From Symsagittifera roscoffensis (lineage: Eukaryota; Xenacoelomorpha; Acoela; Convolutidae): DNA of 64,000 nt. The stretch is taken from assembly GCF_963678635.1 (NCBI RefSeq), contig NC_087066.1:40753223-40817222 (forward strand), written 5' to 3'. The translations under genes were made by a program, and so were the position numbers. This document shows, piece by piece, positions 45,341 through 57,414 of the stretch (position 1 is the stretch's first letter; each line of letters begins with the position of its first letter). The notes beneath the pieces are model-generated. The model did no database searches, was not told the origin of the DNA, and saw only the letters and a program-made list of their open reading frames with translations.

Positions 45341-45842
45341 GTCTCTTTTCCAGTCCTTTATTCTCAATCCAAAAAAAGCTGGGATAAATTTATAGAAAAC
45401 TTGGCTCTTTTCCAGTCCCCCCCCCCCCTTTCAAAAAAGCGAGTTTTGTGTTTGTTTTACGTGTTATTACGGCTAAATGCGTGATGTTACGCTGTAAAGT
45501 ATGAAGAACAAATCTGTTCAGAATTGTGGATTTGTTCACCACGTCAAATTTCATTGCATTATGACAACGTTGAATAGATTTTTCAAAATTGAATTTGAAG
45601 GGGGGGGGAACTGGAAAAGAGCCGAAAACTTAAGTAGTTTCATAACTGTTTGCAATGTTTTTTGTATCTCTTTGTAAAAAAATTTTTTTAATAACTTTCT
45701 TGTGAACAGAACGTGGTATGAAACTTAAGGCGAGAAATAGTTCAATTAGCCTATTAATTTTGTGAATTATTATATTAACATCCTAGATACCGATAAAAAG
45801 TTGGGAAACTTTGTATTAAGAGGGATCGACTGGAAAACAGCC
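45341..45842. mobile_element. MITE-derived intron of the saposin-like gene, with nested MITE
   Basis: The sequence between the two saposin exons begins GTCTCTTTTCCAGTCC and ends GGATCGACTGGAAAACAGCC, inverted ends of the same MITE family. Nested within is a complete copy at 45403-45623. Confidence 0.55.
45403..45623. mobile_element. MITE of the GGCTCTTTTCCAGT family, perfect 8-bp duplication
   Basis: 221 bp in the opposite orientation to its neighbours, flanked by GAAAACTT on both sides (45395-45402 and 45624-45631), with long C and G runs next to the ends. Confidence 0.9.
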
Positions 45843-45996
45843 CTAGAATCTCTTTATTTCCGGTAGTCGCGAGCATCGAATTAGAAGCCAGCTCGCAAAT
45901 TCTGCATTTTTCGACCGTCTCATCTACAGCCGAAAAATGTCCAATGAAGCAAGTGAAAACTAACACAAGCAACACAAAGAGTTTGAAGTATTGCAT
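45843..45996 (-). CDS. Saposin-like (caenopore-type) gene, exon 1 with signal peptide
   Basis: ATG at 45996. Residues 1 to about 23 are a signal peptide (MQYF, then LFVLLVLVFTCFIG). The first saposin cysteine pair is CRIC near residue 31, followed by ELASNS. No GT donor exists before the MITE end at 45842. The only in-phase GT nearby is inside the MITE (TCC A|GTCGAT near 45828), which would join to exon 2 in frame but lengthen the C2-C3 spacing. The gene may therefore be damaged or use a transposon-supplied donor. Confidence 0.7.
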
Positions 45997-46120
45997 TTTA
46001 AAATATGATTTTGAATGAGGCTGCTGCTGTTTTTTTTTAAATAAGATTGCTGTAGTTTTTTATTTCAAATCAAGTTGCGGCTGTTTTTTGAAGGAAGTTG
46101 CGCTTTTTTTAATCACTCGC

Positions 46121-46127
46121 TTATATA
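46121..46127 (-). promoter_or_regulatory. TATA box of the saposin-like gene
   Basis: TATATAA on the minus strand, about 125 bases before the ATG, in CTGTATATAAGCGAG context. The leader between them contains repeated AACAGC and Gln/Leu-rich A-tracts but no upstream ATG in good context. Confidence 0.5.
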
Positions 46128-46149
46128 CAGAAGTCACAACTTTTGTTAA

Positions 46150-47730
46150 CTATAAGTGATTTTCATCGAGGACTTTAAAAGAATTATTGCCAATTTTCCC
46201 GGCAAAAAATGTTTTAAAGGACGAATCTGAGATAGATGGATGATGAGTCATGATTTATGAAAACTTAGCGCTTTTTTTTACTAAAATTTTTTCTTTGTCA
46301 ATTTTGGTATCATTTGATACCTTTATGACATTTTGACTTTTGAATATCCAAAGACGGCTCGTCCCCCCAACCTGCAAATTTTAGGCACAACGTTCGATTT
46401 TTGTGAAAGCTGACGTGCGGATCAAAAAAAATCATGAGAATTGTATTTGATCTTAATAATTAACCTTTAAAACCACTGGTTACACCATGAAAATGATGCT
46501 GATGCAAAGTTGGGGGAAAACGAAAAAGCGACTTGGTTGCAAAAATTTATATAAGAGTCTCCACGTCGCTTTAGTAATATTTTACGACAGCCACTTCTCG
46601 CAGGCTAACCCTTAAAAATTTCTGAAAGCGTTTGGTGCCTTCATATAACTATTTTGAGGTGGAGTGGAAGAGCATGGAATTTGCGCGAGTGTATTGGTAT
46701 TTATCAGATCCTTAAAACTTTGTATATAATTTGATTTTTATTTTTGACTATTTGATTATTGAATACCATAAAAAACCTTGTCTTCTAGAAACATCTGCTT
46801 GTTTTGAAACATTTGACTCAAAAAATCATCAAATTTTACGTCTATTAAACAATGTTTCTCACAAAAAAAGATGATTTTTCAAATGACTGTTCCTGAAGCA
46901 CACTAATAATTTTAAAAACTTTTGTCAAAGGTTTAATCGAGAGCAATTTTGTTTCCTTTTATTGTTTTGTGTCATTCTTTTTTCGAACTTTTTAAGGCGT
47001 ATATAAAAACTTAAACGACAGTATTAGTAGCTAAATTGCTTGATGCTTTTGGCATTTGTTCTCAACCTGAAGCTAATTTTGTCCTATTTTCAAGGCACTG
47101 AAACCAACTAACTCGAAGAAATGTACTTTTTTGTATCTGAAACCCATCTAAAAGGTTTCAAAATTGATAAATTTACTTCATTTTCCTTTTAATTCAGCAG
47201 ATTAACTCAAATTAGTTTGTTTAAATTTTATTAAATTTTCTGGAATCAGTGTCAGCAACAATCAAGGTTCAATTGATATCAATTAAATTTTACGATAATT
47301 CCATACAATAAAAACCTCTTTAAGTAAAAACATTTCTCCATTCTGACGAAACTCAAGGCAATAGTTTTTCAGGAAATTTAGACAAAATAATTATGTAGAA
47401 TAGAACAACTAAAGGCTTTCATCAAGGAAAGCGTCTAAATAATTTGAAAATATCGCAGGAAAAAAAACTTGTGTAGTACCCAACATTTAAGTTTCAGAAA
47501 ATCTAATATATTTTATAACAAATTTATTTACCAGATTTTTTTGGTAATCATTGTCTGTTTGCAAAATATCAAACTCCCAATAACTTAGCTTAAAATGATA
47601 GCAAATTGAAATATATTGCAGATATAATACCATGATATAAATCGAACACTGAAAAACTTTCTGAAATTTTTTTTGTTCCAAGCAGAATTTCGAAAAAAAA
47701 TATTAAAGTATATTACATAATAATCCTCCA
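46150..47730. other. No recognised gene
   Basis: Upstream flank of the saposin-like gene and more gene B intron. TGAGTCA (AP-1 core) is at about 46246. Nothing else is supported. Confidence 0.35.
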
Positions 47731-47731
47731 A

Positions 47732-47975
47732 ATTAGGGCAATAATCTAAAAATAGCTCAAAAAAACTGAACAGAAAAGATATGTTTATGGGGAAGATGCA
47801 AAAAAATATTGGTGTCAATTATAAAAAATTCTACCAAAATCAGTTAGGGCAATAATTAGGGCAATAATCTAAAAATAGCTCAAAAAAACTGAACAGAAAA
47901 GATATGTTTATGGGGAAGATGCAAAAAAATTTTGGTGTCAATTTTAAAAAATTCTCCCTAAATCAGTTCTATTCG
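47732..47975 (+). repeat. 123-bp tandem duplication
   Basis: ATTAGGGCAATAATCTAAAA through to AAAAAATTCT is present at 47732 and again at 47855, with only a few differences. Confidence 0.85.
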
Positions 47976-48622
47976 GGTGATCGAAATTTAAACACCTTTT
48001 TTATTAGAGATCAACGTTTTGTTTGTTTAATCCGTTTAAAGTTTCATCAGCACATCAGTCTGTTTTACTTTATCAATCCTGATCTAAATTATCCGGAAAA
48101 ATTTTTTAAAAAAAAACACTTAAAAATAAAACGCGTTTTGCTCAAATTAAGTTAAATTTAGACAAAAATTACTAAGACAAAACTTGCTTAGAATTTCAGC
48201 AGAACTATGGTATATGTTTGTCAGCAATTGAAATGATAGTTTTGGCGTAATTTTTGATGACTAACAGAAGCCAAAAATGGTTGCTCTAGGGGCAAAACTT
48301 TGAAATCGATTTTTGCAAAATCATTTGCACCATAATAGTTCTGCCAAATTTCGAGGCAAATTTTTGCCCTCATCAGTTTTGTCTCAAATTAACTCATTTT
48401 AAAAAAAAGTCAGGAAAATTAGTCCATATGGTTTAAGAAAATGAAATCATGAAATTGAGATTGTTGCTATATTTGCATGTAATGCAATTTCTGAGCGCAA
48501 AAAAGTGACAAGTTCCAGCTCGACATGTAATGGCTCTGACGAAACACTGATCGCCTCATAGATTTACTGTACCACCCTCATTTGCTTAGCCCCCCTCCCC
48601 CCATCCCCCGCATTTGACTAAC

Positions 48623-48753
48623 TTTAATCCAGTTGAGTGGTTTGAGGGGAGTGATAGCAAAATCTGTGAGCTTGTTGTAGTATTCCTGGGCTGTCAGCCC
48701 CTTGCTCATTCCCTCATCCACATACTGTTTCACTTGGAACCCACAACAACCAC
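48623..48753 (-). CDS. Host gene B, second exon
   Basis: The 131-nt exon has acceptor TTGTTCAG and donor GTTAGT. It reads GGCCGFQVKQYVDEGMSKG, then GLTAQEYYNKL and LNWIK. Length, phases and most residues agree with gene A 4962-5092. Differences are mostly conservative, which argues for past selection on the protein. Confidence 0.8.
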
Positions 48754-49199
48754 CTGAACAAAACACAAAGCCCCTACAATTATTTACCAGCAAAAGGTAC
48801 AAGTGAGCGGGCGGTGAAGTGGTTAACTTTCCGTTTCTCGGCCCAAGTGTCTATAGACGGAGACCTACCATGACCCGTAAACTTTTTTGGACGCACCGTT
48901 TTTCAATGATTTGATCTGTGCTGTAGGAGAAAAATTCCATAAATGAACTTGGAAAAAATCGTTGGAGTTTTGGAATTTTCTGCCAATCAGAATGGAGTAT
49001 CTTACCTGCAGCGCTAGTCAATTCAAATCCAAACAAAAGAGCTGAGGCTGATCGAATATTTTTTCGAAAGGGGCAGGTTTTCTAAAAAAAAAATTCTACA
49101 TTTTTTTCTCAGGCCAGATTAGATTTTGATTTTCTGAGAGAGCTCAAAAAACCAAAAATGGTCGACCTAGAAAACAAAACGAAAAAAAAAATCAAAATC

Positions 49200-49422
49200 A
49201 AAATAAAAAAATTGAACAAATTTGAAATTCAGTTTCAAAAAACTAAATCAGGGTTGTCATAATACGATGAAATTTTTCATACCTTACTAATTGAGTGAGG
49301 AGAACGAATTAATTCTTCATCCTTCGTATTGTAATAACACGTATGCAACCCTTGTAATACAAAAAACAAATAAAAAAACAAAAAATTTGAATTGCAGCAG
49401 AGAGTGGGGAGTGGAAAAAAGC
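49200..49422. repeat. Diverged MITE relic hit by the LTR element
   Basis: TTGTCATAATACGATGAAATTTTTCAT and the GGGGAGTGGAAAAAAGCCC end identify an old member of the 8-bp-duplication MITE family. The LTR element at 49427 begins right after it. Confidence 0.5.
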
Positions 49423-49426
49423 CCAG

Positions 49427-49800
49427 TGGAACCAGATCTAAGCTAGTATTTATCATTGGTTATTATTAAGATATTTTATCTCTATAAAATATTAAATACT
49501 AACCAATCATACTCCATCAAACTAACAAACTATTTATTTGTAAAGTCTTGAAACTACTTGTAGTTTCAACACCAGAGCAATTTGAATTAATTTTAGAATA
49601 CAGTTGTTCTCATTCTGGAACTAACTCGCGCAAACCGGTGTACACTAGATCTATTGAGACTAGGAGATATAAGAGGAAGATTCAGATCGGTATTAGAATA
49701 AGAAGTTGCACGAATCTATCCGGCCGAAAATAAGATAGCGTGACGAGCAGACGGTGTATCTGAAATTACTCTATGAATATAGTATATCATACATAACTCA
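49427..49800 (+). repeat. 5' LTR
   Basis: 374 bp. TATAAAA at 49483-49489 is a plausible promoter. I count roughly two dozen substitutions and one 5-bp indel against the 3' LTR, so the insertion is not very recent. Confidence 0.9.
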
Positions 49801-49869
49801 TCTGCTGCGACATCCTCTCAGATTATTTAGCTTCAACCCCTACATCTGAACAAATCAGAGAAAACCCTT

Positions 49870-50205
49870 TTGATCCCCCAGACACTACAGAACATCTCCC
49901 ATTTGGATGACACAAGCTTTCACCCAAGGCAATCAAATTTAGTAAATGATCCAATAGACGTTTCATCTGACACATCTTTGTCACTACCTGAAACTCTTTC
50001 ACTTCCTTCAACCCCTTCTTTAACTCAAATTTCACAAACACCATTTCCTCCAAATTTTCCTACAAATCTCGACGCCAGATGTAGAGAAAATTCAACAAAT
50101 AACATACAACTACGATTGGATTGGAATACATTCGTAGCACCCCCTCCAATATTTGGACAAAATCACGAAAGTAACAGACTACACAACTGGACACTGAACA
50201 GATAA
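49870..50205 (+). pseudogene. Low-complexity leader ORF of the LTR element, unknown
   Basis: 111 open codons rich in Ser, Pro, Thr and Asn (LSLPETLSLPSTPSL region). Position just after the LTR would suit a gag remnant or an env leader. No motif supports either. Confidence 0.3.
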
Positions 50206-50271
50206 CAATATTGACAAGATATACACAAAGATATTCAAGAACATAATATAGAAATACTTATACAAGACAAC

Positions 50272-52895
50272 TTGACACTAAAATTTGAAATCACAGAAAG
50301 ACTAAATAATATAATTCATCATCCCTCAACTCTAGCCCTTCCGAATATAACAGCTCACTCTTTACCTCCCCCATTTATAACCACAGAAATAATCTACAAA
50401 GACGATAGATACACAAAAAAAACAATTGGACATATCACCTTTTATAATCCATATTCAGGACTATCGTACGCATGTATCTTTTAAAAATACTAATTTTTCA
50501 GACTTTTTTTATTTTTTAATCTCTCAAAACCTGATCATAACGGTCCTTCTCCCCGAACAGGACCCCAAGATTTACTAGTCAAACACTGTGACTGTGAAGA
50601 AAATGAACAAAAATTATTATACAAATATGCAATAAACCAAGTCACTCAATGCGAATCAGAGCCACAATCAATCGAAACAACAAACATAATAGCAACAATT
50701 TACTCAAAAGCACGAGCTAAAGTGCTAACAGTTAAAAATTCACAGCAACATTTTCCGAAAAGAAAGTACATTGTTCCCAAGTTTCAAACGGAAACAAAAA
50801 CAGATTAGATCAAGAATCTTTCTTCCAAAACATCATCAAAAGACTATTGCACCTCAGCCCTGACGATTGCGAAAACGAACTTGAACGATTAAAAATCACA
50901 TCAAACAAGGGCAAAAACAGAAAACTAGTAAACTTTCAAGTTTATCCAGACTCAGCACATCAAGCTCCAGACTCAGAACAAAAGTCATATAAGATTAGAT
51001 AACAAATTTCCATTTCACGGAGCACATGGAAGATTAACCTATGATCTCCATGATAAAAATTGGATACCACCAATGAAAATAAACACTCCCTCAAATTGTG
51101 AAGCAGATACAAAATATAGAGGATACCAAAAAATAGTGTTTTTTGATTGGAAAAAACAACTTGTAGAAGTACAACTAACACGTGATTTAAAAGATGACAC
51201 TATAATTTATCAACGAATCAGACTCCTTTGCAAAAACGAACTAGGAAACTGCAATCCTACTACACGCACACAAGCAACAATTGTTTGGTTCCCCGAAGAC
51301 ACCTGTACCACATTTCAAGTAGCAAAAATACACGCTAGAATGATAAAATTTCACCAAAAATTTTTTATTGAATCAATTCCGTTTGAAGATGTAAACCCTG
51401 ATCAACTCAGACATTATAATTATAGATTTAGAAACATTCATAATAAAGAAAATAAATTGACAGGTTTCCAAATATACCCAGAAACGGAACTTACATGTAA
51501 ATACACAAAACCACTTCACAAAACACAATATTAGGAAATTCTTGTCGAATACGAATCGCTTTGGACAAGAACACAGGAAAAATAATTATACACGAAATGG
51601 CTGTATCTCGTTCAACCACTGATAAAAACTCATATGTCCCAGTACAATTTCAAAAGAATACAGGAAGAGATGGTGGAAAATTGAAACCTCAAGACAAAGA
51701 CAGTACACGTTTACAAGAATTATCACTCATGCACAACACTCATTTTGGCGCAATATGCTATGACATACACTTGGACATGAAGTTAGACTACACAATAAGT
51801 AGTATCCTTCATGAAATGTCTTTGACAGAACTTGAAACACTTCATCAATTATGCGAAATTGAAAGCACGCAAATTTTACAATCATTTGCACTAGCAGTAC
51901 TTAAAAACCCTTACGCAGGATATTTATTGTCAGGAAACAGATCTAATTACCCTTACACCAAAAAGAATTATTTTTATAAATTTTTGAAGATAAAAGTTGC
52001 TATGAAAGAATTCAAATATTCTACAAAAATAAAGTTTATTTTGTTGATACACTCTCCCGCAGAACTTATTCTTGGGATGCAGCAGTCCCATGTGGATCAA
52101 AAAATAGCTACAATGTAGTACAATTAAACCCTGACGAAGAAAAAAACTTATTTTTCACACCATATCCTACGCTCATGCAACCACTCAAAAATTTTTCACC
52201 AGAAAGCATTAGAGCTATTGCTCGCAACACCAATATTGATTTACAATCAATCGGCATATACTCTGAATCCGACATCCAATATCACGTTCGAACACGACAA
52301 TTTCAATAATTACTCACAAAAATGGACACAAAACAACGACAATCCAAAGATCAAAACCTCCGCAAACTTGCAGAAATAGCAGGCTTTTCAGACATATACG
52401 CACAAGACTATAGCGGATATTCTAAAGATCTAAAAGATAACATTTACCTAAATGGCGAAAAATACAGACCACAAGATATATCACCGATATTTTTTTACTT
52501 TTGTAAATCTGAAAAATGAACTTCTTGACTTTCTAGGATGGCTCTACTACATCTTAGAAAGATTGATTATTTTATACTCAATGTTTAAATTTCTTGGATT
52601 TTTTTCTCTCTCCTAAAAAGAATCTACAATACATGCACAATACACACACAAGTAAACAAACAAGCAAGCGTAGCACTCATACTTTTTGCAGAATTTTTTG
52701 GAATTTTTTCAACATCGATCAATAAAATTCTTTTAGACGCTCAAACAGAAGAATACAATACCAATTTATTAACCAAACTAAACACGTATGAGGAATCACG
52801 AAACGATTCAAATACAACGCCTACAGCACCACAATTGCAAAACCTAAACCATAACCACCCCTATCATTGGTACCGCGAAGTTTCAGAAATATCGC
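50272..52895 (+). pseudogene. Retroviral-type envelope glycoprotein, broken by stops and frameshifts
   Basis: Several successive frames (about 50272-50484, 50515-50806, 51073-51534, 51561-52118, 52120-52540, then a tail to about 52895) encode parts of one cysteine-bearing glycoprotein of the kind known from nematode LTR elements. Recognisable landmarks are TTRTQATIVWFPEDTC near 51270, HFGAICYDIHLD near 51750, LLSGNRSN near 51930 and a C-terminal hydrophobic anchor encoded around 52530-52610. The breaks prevent a full protein. The family normally mediates membrane fusion. This copy is a fossil. Confidence 0.75.
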
Positions 52896-53055
52896 CCTAA
52901 CAGACCTCATAACTTCGAGATCTAATTATCCACAAAGCCAAGTCCAACACAAAATAACCCAAAAACCCAACATAGACAACACATACGAAAAAAAATTTAG
53001 AACAACCACATACCACTAATTTTCGTTCTCAGAGCAACCATCTTTTTAGCCCTCG

Positions 53056-53337
53056 ATGAGCCGCCAAGTTGGATCCTTCTATCGATCAATTTCCCACCCA
53101 GCCAACCTTCAGAACAACCTCCCAATCATCCCACTTTTTGCTTTCCCCCCACCTCAATCACTTTATCATAACATTTCCCCCAGCATGGAATCAGATAGTA
53201 ATTGCAACACAACAGTATATAACACCATCTCCCAATTCAACAACTCCGATATCGAAACACCCGACAAATTTGCCAACTCTGAACCCAGTCCACCTAAGAT
53301 AGTCCTCAAATATCATCTGAACTTGTTAACTTCATAA
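53056..53337 (+). pseudogene. Second Ser/Pro/Asn-rich ORF of the LTR element
   Basis: 93 codons of low complexity, similar in flavour to 49870-50205. The following 53340-54030 holds short repeated phrases (TTTGCCAACCCTGAACC, CATTACAACAACAATTAC) and no gene. Confidence 0.25.
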
Positions 53338-54035
53338 CACTACAACAACAATTACACACAAATAACACACGAACTTGATAATTTCGTAACATTACAACAA
53401 CAATTACAACACCCTCAAATTTGCCAACCCTGAACCAATTTGCCAACCCTGAACCCAGTCCATCTACATTTTCCCAACCTGCCTTTCAACCTATCCATTC
53501 CCAAGTAAAAATTTAACCCCCTTCCCCTCCCTCTCCCATTTCATATGTTACACCCATATATTCCCCTCTAACCAGTGAACCATCCGATAACAACGACTCA
53601 GAAATATCACACGAAATACACACAAATATCAAACGAACTTGATAAACTCATAACATTAAAACACCAAAAACCCGACCTCCACGTCAACCCCATCCTCTAG
53701 TACAAACCGCGCTTACCGAACCTTTAAAAGAAAATTCCCAAACACTCCATCCCCATCTAACCCAGGCACATCAACCGCATTTGTCAATCATCCACTTCAC
53801 ACTAATACGAAAGAATTTCTACAAATATGTCTACCCTTTTTCCTACACTACACATACTTCCATTCAGACTCCAACGACGAGAAACCCAATTATGTAAACG
53901 AGCAAGTATTATACCCTACACTTTCAAGGACATCTAATTATCACTTTACTAATCCACTATCACTGCCATTATAAAACACCCCTTAAAATAATGAAGTGTG
54001 CAGCACCCAACTCCATCTTCTAACAACAGCACTAG

Positions 54036-54398
54036 CCCCAAGACAATTTATTTACACAAATAGGATACAGACAATCACTCACCAAACTCACTGCACCTAA
54101 GGCTAATGATTATTCTATCGATTATAACGATCATAACATCCTACGACCTAACGAAGACATCTTTCTAAACAACGACCCATTTGCTAACCCCCAACTAACT
54201 GAAAATTTTTTCATTAAAACACCATACACATTCACCCTCAACATCTTAAATCAAAAATATGACAATGTCATCTCAGCAGCACTGCGTGATATTCATGCTT
54301 ATGATACAAACTTCAACAAATTTAACCACTTTTCACTAACTTTTCATTTCCTCACACCCAAAGAACGTGATTTGCACTGTTCACACGAAGTCATGTGA
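54036..54398 (+). pseudogene. Start-less open frame of the LTR element, unknown
   Basis: 120 open codons after TAG at 54033, ending at TGA 54396-54398, with no ATG near its beginning. The mixed composition (IDYNDHNILRPNEDIF, then PYTFTLNIL) looks protein-like, not low complexity. It probably belongs with 54648-54866 to one decayed protein. No RT or protease motif is visible. Confidence 0.4.
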
Positions 54399-54647
54399 CG
54401 AACTGAATAAACACACACGTACACTTACTACAAGTTCATTCAACACCATTACACTCTCAATACACCAGCACGACAACCTATTGTATTAAAGACACTAACT
54501 TACAAGGCACCCTAGGAAAATTAAGATCTCATCACCCAGATATATACCTTCTGTCCCCTAACCAAACTCCTACATGTAGACGAATCCCGCCCACTAATTG
54601 TCCCTCATGAATTCCTCTAGCCCTTTGAAGTCCCAATCCTAGAATTT

Positions 54648-54866
54648 ATGTATAACACTCACTATAATCACAAATTATATAATCTTATTCAAAACACACC
54701 ATATGAACAATCACCCAGCACTGAAGAGCACAACATCATTAAAGCCCTCGAATTGCTTTGGCCACTTCTGCAAACTAAACACACTATTCGTTTGCTAGCT
54801 AAACTACCTACCTCATGTGATAACATCCACGATGTTTTTCCCCATGATTTCTTCACCGACGATTAG
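54648..54866 (+). pseudogene. 72-codon ORF of the LTR element, unknown
   Basis: Begins MYNTHYNHKLYNL and ends DVFPHDFFTDD. Reading is open upstream to a TGA near 54607. A helical middle (ALELLWPLL) is seen. The 54870-56440 stretch after it appears noncoding. Confidence 0.35.
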
Positions 54867-56442
54867 GTAAAAAGAATTCGATATTTAACTAGTAAATTCA
54901 AACAAAACTAACCATTTTTAATCAAGTTTTTCTTTTTTCTTCATAGGCACAATCACCAATCATCTACAAAACAAAAAGCAAAACAAAAAACAGAAACTTT
55001 TTCTCAATTCATAAATTTCTATTAACAAATTCAATAAATGAAGCAATAAAATTATCCCATACAAAGCAGTAAATTGATATATAAATTCTTTTCCCAAAGC
55101 AAAAAATACTCATACAATTGAAAATAAATTAATAATTTCTACCCCCAAATCAAGCAGTAAATTTCATAATTTTAAAGTAGTAAATTAATAAAAATTGTTC
55201 ATAAATTGCAGATAGCAGTACTAACCTTTTCAGAGGCGCTTCTTTATATTCATTCGCCCATAAATTCTATCCAAATTTGCACTGCTCGCCCGCAAAAAAT
55301 TGTTTAAAACAATGAATTCAAGTTTCAACTTTCACTGATAACAACTCTAACAAGCTTTAACATGTTTCAAATTTTCTTTTAACCCGGTTGGAAAGGAATT
55401 ATATAATAATCCAAAGTAACCAACGCAAGCTTACTAAACACCATAAACCACAACCTAACAGCATGACTAAGAAAAGAAAACCCACATTACCCAAACTGAA
55501 TTAACACCAGCTTAGAACTAAATAAATTATTCTGTTGAAGACTACTTTTAAATCTGAACACAAAAGAACAAAACACCAAAGTCGAAAGACAAACCCAAAA
55601 CAAACATTTTGATTTTTGAGAAAAAGACATAACTATGACAACAAAAGAAAACACTAGTAAAAAAGAATAGCATGAAAAGTTGAACTAGAAACAGGACCCT
55701 CCAAAAAGAGAGCATGAAATTATACCCTCTTTTCTGGCCTAACCCACCAGAAGAGGACGTCCTGAGCATGCTCTATAGCCGGCCTCACCCACCGTGCTAC
55801 ATCCACGCTTTGTGAAACCCACGACACTATTTTTTACCCAAGTGTGAGTAGCTCTTAAAAATAACAGAACTAAATAGTAACGCTTTTGCAATAAAAACTA
55901 ATACAAGATCATGACTAAAAAACAAGGCTAACAAAGATTTATATATGTAAATAATACAATGCAAAATATAGATAATATACAGCCCAAAGACGAGCAGCAA
56001 GGAATTTGACAACCCAATCACACTCCAACTACGGTATGGAAAACCCACCTGACATGCTGCCTACAATCACTACACTCAATGTATTCAAAGTACGACTTGG
56101 CATCGCAGCAAAAGAAATCTATTGCAACTGAACAATGGCCATCTCGATGCTCAAGTATACGTACAGATCAAAGTCACCAACAACTGCAGCCAAAGTTGAA
56201 CACATGCCGCTTCCAGTCGAGATTGAGAATGGCAATTATCCTATTATCTAAAATCAACCAGATCAACACTCATCACAATCGATCAGAAACCATGATACGA
56301 TCTCCCGAAACTACCGTGATAACATCTCTTCTTCCAAACCCGAAAAAAGAATATGCTCACAACCTCTAAAGAAAAACACCATCATCCATCCTACACTACA
56401 ATAGAACATTGAAAAACTAAAACTCTGTAAACCCCGGATAGG

Positions 56443-56821
56443 TGGAACCAGATCTAAACTAGTATTTATCATTGGTTATTATTATGATATTTTATCTCTA
56501 TAAAATATTAAATACTAACAAATCATACTCCGTCAAACTAACAATCTATTGATTTGTAAAGTATTGAAACTACTTGTAGTTTCAAAATCAGAGCAATTTG
56601 ATTTAAACTTAAAATACAGTTGTTCTCATTCTGGAACTAACTCGCGCAAACCGGTGTACACTAGATCTATTAAGACTAGAAGATATAAGAGTAAGATTAA
56701 GACCGGTATTAGACTAAGAAGTTGCACGATTCTATCCGGCCGAAAATAAGATAGCGTGACGAGCAGACGGTGTACCCTATCTTAAATTACTCTATGAGTA
56801 TAGCATATCATACATAACTCA
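56443..56821 (+). repeat. 3' LTR
   Basis: 379 bp, TATAAAA at 56499-56505. The short polypurine stretch GGATAGG precedes it. Confidence 0.9.
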
Positions 56822-57047
56822 CCAGTCTGGCTCCATTTTTCAAAAGTGTAATCGGGCCTTTTCTGTTCTACGGCCAAAAACTGATCTTTTTGATGTTCTC
56901 TTGATTGAATCTTAATGCTCGAATCTGATTGTCCAAAAACAATTCCAGCGATTTGAAATCTGGATTTTTTTCAATAAGAACAAGTTCGTACAATAGTTTG
57001 GTAATTTTGGGTCGTATAACAAAAGAAAATACTCGTTGGTCTCTAAC

Positions 57048-57202
57048 CGAAGTTGTTGTCGGCGAAATTGAAAAAGTGAAGTCTTTGGTAAATTGGGTTA
57101 ATCATGATGTTGAATCTCGCAGCCTCCATCCGGGAAATTCTAGCATTAAACGCTCGTCCTCTGCGCGTACGGTAGTGGAAACCCAGGAGACAAAACGATT
57201 TT
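57048..57202 (-). CDS. Host gene B, first recognised exon
   Basis: 155 nt between the acceptor ATGTTTCAG and donor GTTAGA. It reads KSFCLLGFHYR, then MEAARFNIMI, and LHFFNFADNNF. Phases are as in gene A. The middle is much changed relative to gene A while both ends are conserved. No upstream exon was found. Confidence 0.7.
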
Positions 57203-57414
57203 CTGAAACATTTCAAGTTTTTTTTATTTTTCCAGTGACGCATAAGCCATCCAATTAAATATGTTTAGTCAAATAGTTTAGTTTAATTAGTTCTGTTTTT
57301 AGTTCGAAAACTGTAATTTTTTTTCGAAAACTGGTCAAACTTTTTACATTTATCCTCTTTTTTTTTACAAAATGGATACCTCAAATTATTGGATCTGCAG
57401 AGGTTCGAATCCGC

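Larger units (their letters stand above)
49427..56821 (+). mobile_element. 7.4-kb env-bearing LTR element without recognisable pol
   Basis: LTRs 49427-49800 and 56443-56821 with TG...CA ends. The 4-bp target duplication CCAG (49423-49426 and 56822-56825) is exact, so this is one insertion event, in the gene B intron. The interior is A- and C-rich on the plus strand. It holds a broken env and a second unknown reading region, but I find no RT (no YxDD), RNase H or integrase signature. No TGG-starting primer site follows the 5' LTR. Confidence 0.85.

Noticed and set aside
48980-49070. Possible short gene B exon (LLFGFELTSAA) with a good GTAAGA donor
   Set aside because: It would fall between exons that join directly in gene A (phase and sequence fit without it) and has no gene A counterpart.
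49548-49733. Similar ORFs inside both LTRs (also 56549-56749)
   Set aside because: Their likeness follows from LTR identity. They have no domain and sit after the LTR promoter.
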